NCBI GenBank assembly: GCA_964511625.1
Contig: CAZEJG010000006.1
Coordinates: 62,001 to 126,000, forward strand
Length of the DNA stretch: 64,000 nt
DNA from: Pseudohoeflea sp964511625
GTDB lineage: Bacteria; Pseudomonadota; Alphaproteobacteria; Rhizobiales; Rhizobiaceae
Reading direction: 5' to 3'
Below are positions 27,093 to 34,735 of this stretch, piece by piece. The notes below the pieces were generated by a model that saw nothing but the letters and a program-made list of their open reading frames with translations, was not told where the DNA came from and did not search any database. The translations under genes were made by a program, and so were the position numbers. Every line of letters begins with the position of its first letter. Position 1 is the stretch's first letter.

Positions 27093-28360
27093 GCGAGACC
27101 GACAGAAGCGTCGCCGGCGAAACCTGGTTTCGGGACCGCGCGCTCAAGCGCATCTTCGACCTGCTGAACACCGACGGCGGCGAGGTTCGCGTGGTCGGCG
27201 GCGCGGTGCGCAACGCCCTGATGGGCGAACCCGTCGGCGACATCGACATGGCGACGACGCACACACCCGACGCGGTGACGGCGCGGGCACAGGCCGCCGG
27301 CATCAAGGTGGTGCCGACGGGTATCGACCACGGCACCGTGACGCTGGTCGTCGACGGACGCGGTTTCGAGGTCACCACGCTGCGCGAGGACGTGGAGACC
27401 ACCGGGCGTCATGCCCAGGTCGCCTTCGGCACAGACTGGCAGGTCGATGCCGAGCGGCGGGATTTCACCATCAACGCGCTCTATGCCGATGCGTCGGGTC
27501 GGGTGATCGATCCGGTCGGCGGGCTTGCCGATATCGAGAGCCGCACGATCCGTTTCATCGGCGAGGCCGAACGGCGCATCGCCGAGGATCACCTACGCAT
27601 CCTGCGTTTCTTCCGCTTCTTCGCCTGGTATGGCGGTGGCCGTCCCGATGCTGAGGGGCTCAAGGCGTGCGTGCGCGCCAAGGACAGTCTCGGCGCGTTG
27701 TCAGCCGAGCGGGTCTGGAAGGAACTGAAGTCTTTACTGTCCGCTCCGGATCCGGGGCGGTCGCTGCTCTGGATGCGGCAGACGGGGGTCCTGACTTTCC
27801 TTTTGCCGGAGACCGAGAAGTGGGGGATAGACGCCATTCCGGGCCTTATCCTCGTCGAGGCGGATTTCGAATGGGCGCCCGATCCGCTGTTGCGTCTGAT
27901 GGCGATGCTGCCGCCCGACCGGGTGCGGATGGAAAATCTCGCCGAACGGCTGAAGATGAGCCGGGCAGAGGCGCAGCGGCTCTACGACTGGTCGATGTCG
28001 ACGCCGCCGCAGCCGACGACGGCAGGGACCGCGCTCGAACGGCTTATGTACAGGCACGGCCGCGATGCGACCATCGACCGGCTGAAGATCGCCTTGGCCG
28101 TGACCAAGGGGCGGGCGGCCGAAGCGCAGGAAGCAGCGATGTCCGACATGGCCAAACTGACTGGCTTGCTTCGCAGGGCGATCAACTGGGAGCGGCCGGT
28201 CCTGCCGATTTCGGGGAAGGATCTGCTCGAGGCAGGGATGGAGCCGGGCGAAATGCTCGGCCAGCGACTCCGTCTGGCCGAGGAGAAATGGGTGGAAAGC
28301 AATTTCGCGCTGGATCGCGACCGCCTGATGGAGATCGCGACCCGCACGGGGCAGGCATAA
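27089..28360 (+). CDS. CCA tRNA nucleotidyltransferase / poly(A) polymerase family
   Basis: A 423-residue class II nucleotidyltransferase that adds or repairs the tRNA 3' CCA end. The N-terminal catalytic core has VVGGAVRNAL and the metal-binding Asp51-x-Asp53 (GDIDMATT), then ERRDFTINALYAD and a GGLADIESRTIRFIG neck typical of the family. The C-terminal half is helical (tRNA-binding body and tail). GTG start within the GTGA overlap with the Nudix gene. Sequence alone does not exclude poly(A) polymerase activity, but alphaproteobacterial members with this context are usually CCA-adding enzymes. Confidence 0.92.
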   Translation: MSETDRSVAGETWFRDRALKRIFDLLNTDGGEVRVVGGAVRNALMGEPVGDIDMATTHTPDAVTARAQAAGIKVVPTGIDHGTVTLVVDGRGFEVTTLREDVETTGRHAQVAFGTDWQVDAERRDFTINALYADASGRVIDPVGGLADIESRTIRFIGEAERRIAEDHLRILRFFRFFAWYGGGRPDAEGLKACVRAKDSLGALSAERVWKELKSLLSAPDPGRSLLWMRQTGVLTFLLPETEKWGIDAIPGLILVEADFEWAPDPLLRLMAMLPPDRVRMENLAERLKMSRAEAQRLYDWSMSTPPQPTTAGTALERLMYRHGRDATIDRLKIALAVTKGRAAEAQEAAMSDMAKLTGLLRRAINWERPVLPISGKDLLEAGMEPGEMLGQRLRLAEEKWVESNFALDRDRLMEIATRTGQA

Positions 28361-28363
28361 GCC

Positions 28364-28555
28364 TCAGGCGGCCTTGCCCTTCTTGTCGTCGGTGATTGCG
28401 GCCTTGATGCGCTCGACCATGGTTTCGCGGATGATGGTCTCGCCGTGGGTCTCGCGCATGTGCTCGACCGCCCGGGCCACGAGGTCGGCCTCGGTATCGG
28501 AACTCGTGTGCCACGGACATCCCGGCACGACGGCTGCGCATTCGAACTTTTTCAT
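28364..28555 (-). CDS. DUF1059 small protein
   Basis: A 63-residue protein with the DUF1059 pattern MKKFECAAVVPGCPWH and three short helices. It has two conserved Cys residues (6 and 13) and a His. The ATG at 28555 is preferred over an upstream in-frame start at 28621 because GGGAGGT lies seven bases before it. It is convergent with the CCA-enzyme gene, ending three bases from it. Function unknown. Confidence 0.85.
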   Translation of the reverse strand: MKKFECAAVVPGCPWHTSSDTEADLVARAVEHMRETHGETIIRETMVERIKAAITDDKKGKAA

Positions 28556-28701
28556 GGTTTCTACCTCCCTGTCTGGCGTGACGGGAGACCGGTCGTTTCC
28601 GGTCACCCGGCCGACCCGCATCCGGAGGCATAAGTGTTGTCTCCGGCGTGACCGGCTACGTCCCTCAATCTAGGGTCGGCTGGGGGCGATGTGAACCCGG
28701 C

Positions 28702-29613
28702 TCAGGGAAAAAGCACGGTCGGCGGCAGCGAGGAGAGGATCGATTCGACGTTGCCGCCGGTCTTCAGGCCGAAGATGGTGCCGCGGTCGTAGAGCAGGTT
28801 GAACTCGACATAGCGGCCGCGGCGGATCATCTGCTCGCGGCGGTCGTCCTCGCTCCAGGGCTCCGCCCAGTTGGCGCGCACGATCTTCGGATAGACCACG
28901 TGGAAGGCCTTGCCGACATCCTGGGTGAAGGCGAAATCGGCGTCCCAGCCGCCGTCTTCCTCCGAGGAATGCAGCCAGTCGTAGAAGATGCCGCCGATGC
29001 CGCGCGCCTCGTTGCGGTGCGGCAGATAGAAATACTCGTCGCACCATTCCTTCATGCGCGGATAGTCCGCGACCTTGTTGCGGTTGCAGGCCAGTTCCAT
29101 GGCGCGATGGAACAGGCGGGTGTCCGGGTCTTCCTGGGTGCGACGGCGGTCGAGCACGGGCGTGAGATCGGCGCCGCCGCCGAACCAGTTGCTGGTGGTC
29201 ACGACCATGCGTGTGTTCATGTGGACGGTCGGCACGTGCGGATTGACCGGGTGGCAGATGAGCGAGACGCCGCTCGCCCAGTAGCGCGGGTCTTCCTCCG
29301 CACCGGGGATCTGCTTGCGGAATTCCTCGGAGAACTCGCCGTGCACCGTCGAGGTATGCACCCCGACCTTCTCGAACAGGCGCCCCTTCATCACCGACAT
29401 GACGCCGCCGCCGGTCTCGCCGCCCTCCCGTTCCCAGGGGGAGCGGACGAAGCGGCCAGGCTCGCCCTCGCACTGGGGATGATCGACCTCGTCCTCGAGA
29501 TCCTCGAACCCCTTGCAGATGACGTCGCGCAGGCTCTCGAACCAGTGGCGGGCCGTCTGCTTCTTGTCTTCGATGTCCGCGGGGATGGCGCGCGGGAGGT
29601 CCGGTCTTTTCAT
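28702..29613 (-). CDS. hemF: Oxygen-dependent coproporphyrinogen III oxidase
   Basis: Decarboxylates coproporphyrinogen III to protoporphyrinogen IX with O2, in haem synthesis. The 303 residues are the usual length. Family motifs are clear: GGVMSVMKG, the HPVNPHVPTVHMNTR segment with its conserved His, WFGGGADLTP, and the C-terminal YVEFNLLYDRGTIFGLKTGGNVESILSSLPP. AAGGTG precedes the ATG at 29613; a 17-codon upstream extension is unlikely. Cytoplasmic. No anaerobic hemN lies nearby. Confidence 0.97.
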   Translation of the reverse strand: MKRPDLPRAIPADIEDKKQTARHWFESLRDVICKGFEDLEDEVDHPQCEGEPGRFVRSPWEREGGETGGGVMSVMKGRLFEKVGVHTSTVHGEFSEEFRKQIPGAEEDPRYWASGVSLICHPVNPHVPTVHMNTRMVVTTSNWFGGGADLTPVLDRRRTQEDPDTRLFHRAMELACNRNKVADYPRMKEWCDEYFYLPHRNEARGIGGIFYDWLHSSEEDGGWDADFAFTQDVGKAFHVVYPKIVRANWAEPWSEDDRREQMIRRGRYVEFNLLYDRGTIFGLKTGGNVESILSSLPPTVLFP

Positions 29614-29755
29614 GGTGCACCTTGTCGTTCTGCGATCCCTTATCATCCTGAAGTCGCTACGCAAAGCTGCCGGAGTCCGCTGCTCAAGCAGGAAAGACTC
29701 GGAATCGCCGACGTGTGGGCCTATATTTTTTTACACAACCGGATCGGAGGATCGC

Positions 29756-30022
29756 ATGCGCAACAACAGACAAGCGCCGCCTCTCGAAGGACTGCGCCGT
29801 CAGATGGGACGGGCGCGCGGGCAGACTGAGCGCCCGAAGAACAAGACCGATTCCTTTGTCCGCGAAACCTTTCTGCTCGATCGTGAGGCCGCCCGGACCA
29901 AGGCCCGGGAATGGTTCGACGCCTGGCCGAAACAGGCTTACTGGACGGCGGTGGAAAGCTGGCGACAACTGCCCGACGACCGGATCGAGTTCACGATGCG
30001 GCGGCTGCCGTCCGCCGATTGA
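29756..30022 (+). CDS. Small conserved hypothetical protein
   Basis: An 88-residue basic protein (many Arg/Lys in residues 1-35), then a helical, Trp-rich second half (EAARTKAREWFDAWPKQAYWTAVESWRQL). CGGAGG lies five bases before the ATG, and a T-rich patch about 30 bases upstream could hold a promoter. I do not recognise the family. Its last 32 bases overlap the end of the convergent PanE-like gene. Confidence 0.7.
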   Translation: MRNNRQAPPLEGLRRQMGRARGQTERPKNKTDSFVRETFLLDREAARTKAREWFDAWPKQAYWTAVESWRQLPDDRIEFTMRRLPSAD

Positions 30023-31022
30023 TCTCGACGTCGACTGCGTCGGCGGTCCATGTTCGCCGGCCGCCGTCTTCCGCCCTGTGAACGAGATCGACGATCGCCG
30101 TGTTGACCGGAGATGGCACGCCGTGACGTGCGGCCAGGGCCACGACGGCGCCGTTGATGAAATCGATCTCCGTTTGTCGGCCTGCGATGAAATCTTCCGC
30201 CATCGAGGTGCGGGAACCGGCCTCGATGCGCTGCAACTTCAACCCCGTGCGATTGAAGAACCAGTCGGGCGTGTCAAGGAAGGCCGGGATCAGGCGTGGC
30301 GGCAGGGGTCCGAGTTTTGCGGGCTCGATGCTCTCGGCCTTCATCGCCGCCAGGCCTTCGCGCTGGGCGCGGGCAAGGAGCCGACGCCAACCGCGTTGCG
30401 AGATCTGTTCGTAGAGGGTCTGGCCCGATAGCGCGTTGAGCGGATTGTTGAGATTGAGAAGCAGCTTGCTCCATTTGACCGCACGCATGTCGTCGCGGAA
30501 TTCGACGGCGAAGGGACTGCCGGACAGCGGTGCCAGAAATGTTTCGAGGAGCGCATTGCGGGCAATCATCGTATGGCCGGAACTGGCCTTTCGGAACTGG
30601 CTGGGCTCGGGTCGAACCACATTATAGGGGACCATGGCCTCGACGATCTCCATCGTCGGCATCATCGCGGCAAGCCGGCCCGTGTTCTCGACGCCGTTCT
30701 GAAGCGACAGCACCAGCGTGCCCGGACGGGCCTGGCGATTGATGGCGGCAGCGGCTTCCTCGTCGCCGGTCAGCTTGGTCGCCAGCGCGACGATGTCCGC
30801 GGTGGCGAGAATTTCCGGCGTCTCGGAAAAGCGGATCTGTCCGGCCGCGATCGTCTCTGTCCGTCCGTCGGCGGTAATCCTGGCGCCCGCCGACAAGGCA
30901 TCGTTCATCGCCTTGCGACCGATGAAGGCGACGTCGAGGCCCGCGTTCACCCATGACAGTCCGACAAAGCAGCCGATGGACCCGGCGCCCAGAACGACAG
31001 CTTTGGCCCGTGTCTTCTCCAT
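29991..31022 (-). CDS. 2-dehydropantoate 2-reductase family protein (PanE/ApbA-like)
   Basis: A 343-residue NAD(P)H-dependent reductase. The Rossmann glycine motif is GAGSIGCFVG (residues 12-21), followed by LQNGVEN near 105 and the KWSKLLLNLNNPLNALSG segment with the catalytic Lys (near 185) and conserved Asn residues. The C-terminal half is the helical ApbA domain. True ketopantoate reductase activity (pantothenate synthesis) is plausible, but paralogues with other substrates are common, so no symbol is given. It ends in an overlap with the small protein gene on the other strand. Confidence 0.85.
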   Translation of the reverse strand: MEKTRAKAVVLGAGSIGCFVGLSWVNAGLDVAFIGRKAMNDALSAGARITADGRTETIAAGQIRFSETPEILATADIVALATKLTGDEEAAAAINRQARPGTLVLSLQNGVENTGRLAAMMPTMEIVEAMVPYNVVRPEPSQFRKASSGHTMIARNALLETFLAPLSGSPFAVEFRDDMRAVKWSKLLLNLNNPLNALSGQTLYEQISQRGWRRLLARAQREGLAAMKAESIEPAKLGPLPPRLIPAFLDTPDWFFNRTGLKLQRIEAGSRTSMAEDFIAGRQTEIDFINGAVVALAARHGVPSPVNTAIVDLVHRAEDGGRRTWTADAVDVEINRRTAAAAS

Positions 31023-31023
31023 C

Positions 31024-31482
31024 TCAGTCTTGTCTGCTTGCGAGAACGTGCCGCGGACCGCAGCCGGTGCGTGCGGCTACGTCATCCGGATTGTAGAGCG
31101 CGCAGCAGTCCATCGACAGGCAGCCGCAGCCGATGCAGCCGTCGAGATTGTCGCGCAGCCGTGTCAGCACCGCGATGCGCTCGTCGAGGCGCGCACGGAA
31201 GCCTTCGGCGATCTTCGCCCAGTCGCGTTTGCTGGGCGTCCGCTCCAGCGGCAGCGAGGCCAGGCGCTCGCGGATTTCCTCGAGCGAGAAGCCGAAGCGC
31301 TGGGCCACCGTGATGAAGGAGATGCGGCGGATGTCGGAGCGCATGAAGAGCCTGCGGCCGCCGGGCGAGCGGCGTGCGGTGATCAGACCCTCGTCTTCAT
31401 AGAAGCGGATGGCGGAGACGGCGAGACCGGTGCGCGCTGCGACTTCGCCGATCGGCAGAAGGGGCGGGGAATGCTTGTTCAT
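31024..31482 (-). CDS. soxR: Redox-sensing MerR-family regulator SoxR
   Basis: A 152-residue MerR-type activator that senses redox-cycling compounds through a [2Fe-2S] cluster. The winged-helix DNA-binding domain starts IGEVAARTGLAVSAIRFYEDEGL, and the cluster ligands fit CX2CXCX5C with Cys116, Cys119, Cys121 and Cys127; an extra Cys126 sits beside the last ligand. It ends one base from the panE-like start and is divergent from a VOC gene that carries a SoxR box. In most non-enteric bacteria SoxR controls nearby efflux or redox enzymes directly rather than SoxS. Confidence 0.96.
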   Translation of the reverse strand: MNKHSPPLLPIGEVAARTGLAVSAIRFYEDEGLITARRSPGGRRLFMRSDIRRISFITVAQRFGFSLEEIRERLASLPLERTPSKRDWAKIAEGFRARLDERIAVLTRLRDNLDGCIGCGCLSMDCCALYNPDDVAARTGCGPRHVLASRQD

Positions 31483-31500
31483 GAAATTTTGAATTAGCTA

Positions 31501-31531
31501 TTGACCTCAAGTGCACTTGAGAAAGTAGACT
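31501..31531 (+). promoter_or_regulatory. SoxR-controlled promoter with SoxR box
   Basis: TTGACC (31501-31506) and TAGACT (31526-31531) are separated by 19 bases, the over-long spacer diagnostic of MerR-family activated promoters. Within it lies the perfect 16-base palindrome CTCAAGTGCACTTGAG (31506-31521), matching the SoxR box pattern CCTCAAGTTAACTTGAGG except for its centre and edges. It faces the VOC gene. Confidence 0.9.
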
Positions 31532-31566
31532 GGCTTCCATCGGCATGCAACAGGGAGTGCATCACC

Positions 31567-31941
31567 ATGACACGGAGCTTCACCCACCAGCGTTTTCTGG
31601 TCGACAACGCCCAGCAGACCGCGCGCCTCTTCCAGGACCTCTTCGGCTGGGACATCCGATGGGAAGGGATTGTTCTCGGACAGTCCTACGTCATCCACAT
31701 GGATGCCGGTCAGGCCGATGGTGCGGACCGTTTCGTCACCCTGTCGGATCGCGGGCCCATGGCATCGGACGTGGACGAGGCCACCCCGCGGATGGCTGTC
31801 GATGTCGACGATCTCGAAACGATTTCGCGCCGGGCGGGACGACTCGGCATCCTGATGCAGGATTGTCTCTGCGCCCAGGCCGCCGACAGTCTCTGCATCG
31901 ATGATGCGGGCGGTGTCTCCATCCGGGTGCGCAAGGTCTGA
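31567..31941 (+). CDS. VOC-superfamily (glyoxalase/bleomycin-resistance fold) protein, SoxR target
   Basis: A 124-residue single VOC module. N-terminal FLVDNAQQTARLFQDLFGWDI and C-terminal IDDAGGVSIRVRKV are the usual start and end of the fold. It may bind or modify a redox-active small molecule, because its promoter carries a SoxR box and the divergent gene is soxR. AGGGAG lies nine bases before the ATG. Two glyoxalase-like metal ligand positions are not obvious (few His/Glu), so it may be a binding protein rather than an enzyme. Confidence 0.78.
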   Translation: MTRSFTHQRFLVDNAQQTARLFQDLFGWDIRWEGIVLGQSYVIHMDAGQADGADRFVTLSDRGPMASDVDEATPRMAVDVDDLETISRRAGRLGILMQDCLCAQAADSLCIDDAGGVSIRVRKV

Positions 31942-31943
31942 GT

Positions 31944-32429
31944 TCAGTCGGTCCCGGATGTCTGACCTGTGCCCGGCCCGAAACGGCGCAACAGGTCGCC
32001 GGCGATCATGCCGGCGGAAATCGCCAAGTTGATCGAACGGACCTCCGGACGCATCGGGATGGTGATCCGGGCGTCGGCGGTGTCATGGACTTGATCGGGG
32101 ACGCCGGCGCTTTCGCGGCCGAAGAGCACGATGTCATCGGCGCGGTAGTCGAAGGCGAAATAGGGTGTCGTCGCGCGGGTGGTGGCGAGGATCAGACGGC
32201 GGCCTTGCGCCTTGCGCCAGTCCTCGAATGTCGCCCAGGACACGTGGTCGGTCAGGGAGGCAATGGCGAGGTAATCCATGCCGGCGCGCTTGAGCGCCTT
32301 GTGGGACAGGTCGAAACCGGCCGGCCCGATGACATGAACGTCGAAGCCGAGGCAGGCGCCGAGACGCAGGATCGTGCCGGTGTTGCCGGGAATGTCGGGC
32401 TGGTAGAGGGCGAGCGCGGGATGAGCCAT
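31944..32429 (-). CDS. trmL: tRNA (cytidine(34)-2'-O)-methyltransferase
   Basis: A 161-residue SPOUT-class methyltransferase that 2'-O-methylates the wobble base of certain tRNA-Leu species. The fold is indicated by LYQPDIPGNTGTILRLGACLGFDVHVIGP at the N-terminus and by the SAM-binding trefoil-knot motifs FGRESAGVP (about 102) and IPMRPEVRSINLAISAGM (about 124-141). Length is typical. It is convergent with the VOC gene (two bases apart). Confidence 0.94.
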   Translation of the reverse strand: MAHPALALYQPDIPGNTGTILRLGACLGFDVHVIGPAGFDLSHKALKRAGMDYLAIASLTDHVSWATFEDWRKAQGRRLILATTRATTPYFAFDYRADDIVLFGRESAGVPDQVHDTADARITIPMRPEVRSINLAISAGMIAGDLLRRFGPGTGQTSGTD

Positions 32430-32826
32430 GGCTTCCTGCTACGCCACGGGCCCTCCTTGCTCAAGATGGATTGTTCGAGTGCCTTGCCGTGACCGTTGCG
32501 CCACAGGGGCCCGGCAAGGTGGGGTCGGGATGAGGATTGAGGCTTCAATTTTGCGTTCGGAACGGCTAAGGAAAAGGCATTGTTTATCCGACCGGGGAGG
32601 CATTGATGATATCGATCGAGCGAATGCCCTTCGCCCCGGCAGTTGGTTGGCCACGGATCGTCATTCCACGACTGCTCGCCTAGCGAGCGCCGGCTTCCTC
32701 CGCCTTTCGCAACCTTTCCGCAGCCGTACGGGCTGCGTGATATTCCGTTTTCCCGGCATCCGATGAGCGCGATATCGCCGCTCCGGATGCCTGCCCGGTC
32801 CATCTGGCGGGCATTCAAGGATTTGA
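32430..32826. other. 397-base intergenic region between trmL and the ABC exporter pair
   Basis: No ORF here looks coding. The first part must carry the trmL promoter (minus strand) and the last part the exporter promoter (plus strand). An AT-richer patch at about 32545-32590 is the most likely promoter zone. An inverted repeat GGCATT / AATGCC encloses about 18 bases near 32598-32629. I see no terminator or known RNA. Confidence 0.4.
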
Positions 32827-34680
32827 ATGATGTTCGATTGGTTTGAAAAGAGGCTCAACGCCTATCCGGACACCACGCTCGACACGCCGCCGAAGGGTCT
32901 GGTGGCGTTCTGCTGGCACTATTCCAGGGATGCGGCCCCGTGGCTTTTTGCCATGGGTGTGCTCACCGCTTTGATCTCGATCGGCGAAGTGATGCTGTTC
33001 GGCTTCCTCGGTTCGATCGTCGACTGGCTGTCGGCGGCCGACCCGGACGGGTTCCTGCAGCGTGAAGGCTGGCGGCTGGCCGGCATGGCGGCGCTGGTGC
33101 TCGTCGGCCTGCCGCTCGCCGTTGCGCTCGATTCGCTGATCCTGCACCAGACGCTGCTCGGCAACTACGCCATGATCGCCCGCTGGCAGATGCACCGGCG
33201 ATTGTTGCGCCAGAGCCTGACGTTCTTCTCCAACGAGTTCGCCGGCCGCGTCGCCACCAAGGTGATGCAGACCTCGCTGTCGATCCGCGAGACGGTGATC
33301 AAGCTGCTCGACGTCTTCGTCTATGTCAGCGTCTATTTCATCGCCATGGTGGTGCTGGTCGCCAGTTCCGACTGGGTCCTGGCGCTGCCGCTGCTTCTCT
33401 GGCTGGTGATCTATGTCGGTCTGCTTGCCTATTTCGTGCCACGGCTGAAACATCTCTCGGCGATCCAAGCGGATGCGCGTTCCGACATGACCGGCCGGGT
33501 GGTCGACAGCTACACCAACATCTCGACGGTGAAGCTGTTCTCGCACAGCCGCCGCGAGGAAGAGTACGCGCGCGGCGGGATGGACCGCTTTCTGCAGTCG
33601 GTTCACCGGCAGATGCGCAAGATCACGCTGTTCCAGATCACGGTGCATCTCAACAATGCGCTGCTTCTGTTCCTGGTGTCGGTGCTGGCGATCGGCTTCT
33701 GGCTGAACGGCGCGGTTTCCGTCGGTGCGATCGCGGTGGCCATCGGTCTCGCGCTCAGGCTCAACGGCATGTCGCAGTGGATCATGTGGGAAGTCGCGGG
33801 CCTGTTCGAGAACATCGGCATCGTCCAGGACGGCATGGAGATGATGACGATGCCGGTCGACGTCACCGACGCCCGCAAGGCCGCCAGCTTCGCGTCGGGC
33901 GCCGGCGAGATCCGTTTCGAGAACGTCCGCTTCCATTACGGCAAGGCGCGTGGCGTGATCGAGGATCTGTCGCTGACGATCAATCCCGGCGAAAAGGTCG
34001 GGCTGGTCGGTCGGTCGGGCGCGGGCAAGACCACGATTACCAATCTGCTCCTGCGATTCTACAACCTCGAGGGCGGGCGCATTCTCGTCGACGGGCAGGA
34101 CGTTTCGGAGCTGACGCAGGAATCGCTGCGCGCGGCGATCGGCGTGGTGACCCAGGACACGTCGCTGCTCCACCGTTCGGTGCGCGAGAACATCGCCTAT
34201 GGCCGGCCGGATGCCAGCGAGGAGGCGATCATCGAGGCGGCGCGCAAGGCCAATGCGCTCGAGTTCATCGGTGAACTGGAGGATCCCGCCGGCCGCAAGG
34301 GGCTCGATACCCATGTCGGCGAACGCGGAGTGAAGCTGTCCGGCGGCCAGCGCCAGCGTGTGGCGATCGCCCGCGTCTTTCTCAAGGACGCGCCTATCCT
34401 CGTTCTCGACGAGGCCACCTCGGCGCTCGATTCCGAGGTCGAGGCGGCCATCCAGGAGAACCTGTTCAAGCTGATGGAGAACAAGACGGTGATCGCCATC
34501 GCCCACCGGCTGTCGACGATCGCGCAGATGGACCGGCTGATTGTTCTCGATCGTGGGCGGATCGTCGAGACGGGAACGCACGAGGACCTCATCGCCGCCG
34601 GCGGGCTCTACGCCGAACTCTGGTCGCGGCAGTCCGGCGGTTTCATCGACGATGCCGAGGAGGCCGCCGCGGCGGAGTGA
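32827..34680 (+). CDS. ABC exporter half-transporter (first of a pair)
   Basis: A 617-residue fused membrane/ATPase protein. Six transmembrane helices span about residues 35-310, and the nucleotide-binding domain about 355-600 has Walker A GRSGAGKTT, the signature LSGGQRQRVAIAR, Walker B ILVLDEATSALD and the H-loop AHRLST. A second ATG codes residue 2 (MM), so the start could be 32830. It is 55 bases upstream of a similar gene; the two would form a heterodimer. The substrate (lipid, peptide or drug) is not evident. Confidence 0.92.
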   Translation: MMFDWFEKRLNAYPDTTLDTPPKGLVAFCWHYSRDAAPWLFAMGVLTALISIGEVMLFGFLGSIVDWLSAADPDGFLQREGWRLAGMAALVLVGLPLAVALDSLILHQTLLGNYAMIARWQMHRRLLRQSLTFFSNEFAGRVATKVMQTSLSIRETVIKLLDVFVYVSVYFIAMVVLVASSDWVLALPLLLWLVIYVGLLAYFVPRLKHLSAIQADARSDMTGRVVDSYTNISTVKLFSHSRREEEYARGGMDRFLQSVHRQMRKITLFQITVHLNNALLLFLVSVLAIGFWLNGAVSVGAIAVAIGLALRLNGMSQWIMWEVAGLFENIGIVQDGMEMMTMPVDVTDARKAASFASGAGEIRFENVRFHYGKARGVIEDLSLTINPGEKVGLVGRSGAGKTTITNLLLRFYNLEGGRILVDGQDVSELTQESLRAAIGVVTQDTSLLHRSVRENIAYGRPDASEEAIIEAARKANALEFIGELEDPAGRKGLDTHVGERGVKLSGGQRQRVAIARVFLKDAPILVLDEATSALDSEVEAAIQENLFKLMENKTVIAIAHRLSTIAQMDRLIVLDRGRIVETGTHEDLIAAGGLYAELWSRQSGGFIDDAEEAAAAE

Positions 34681-34735
34681 CCTCTTCGTCGGCCACGGCT
34701 TGGACGCGCGACCCGCGAGGACTATATCAGCCCAG

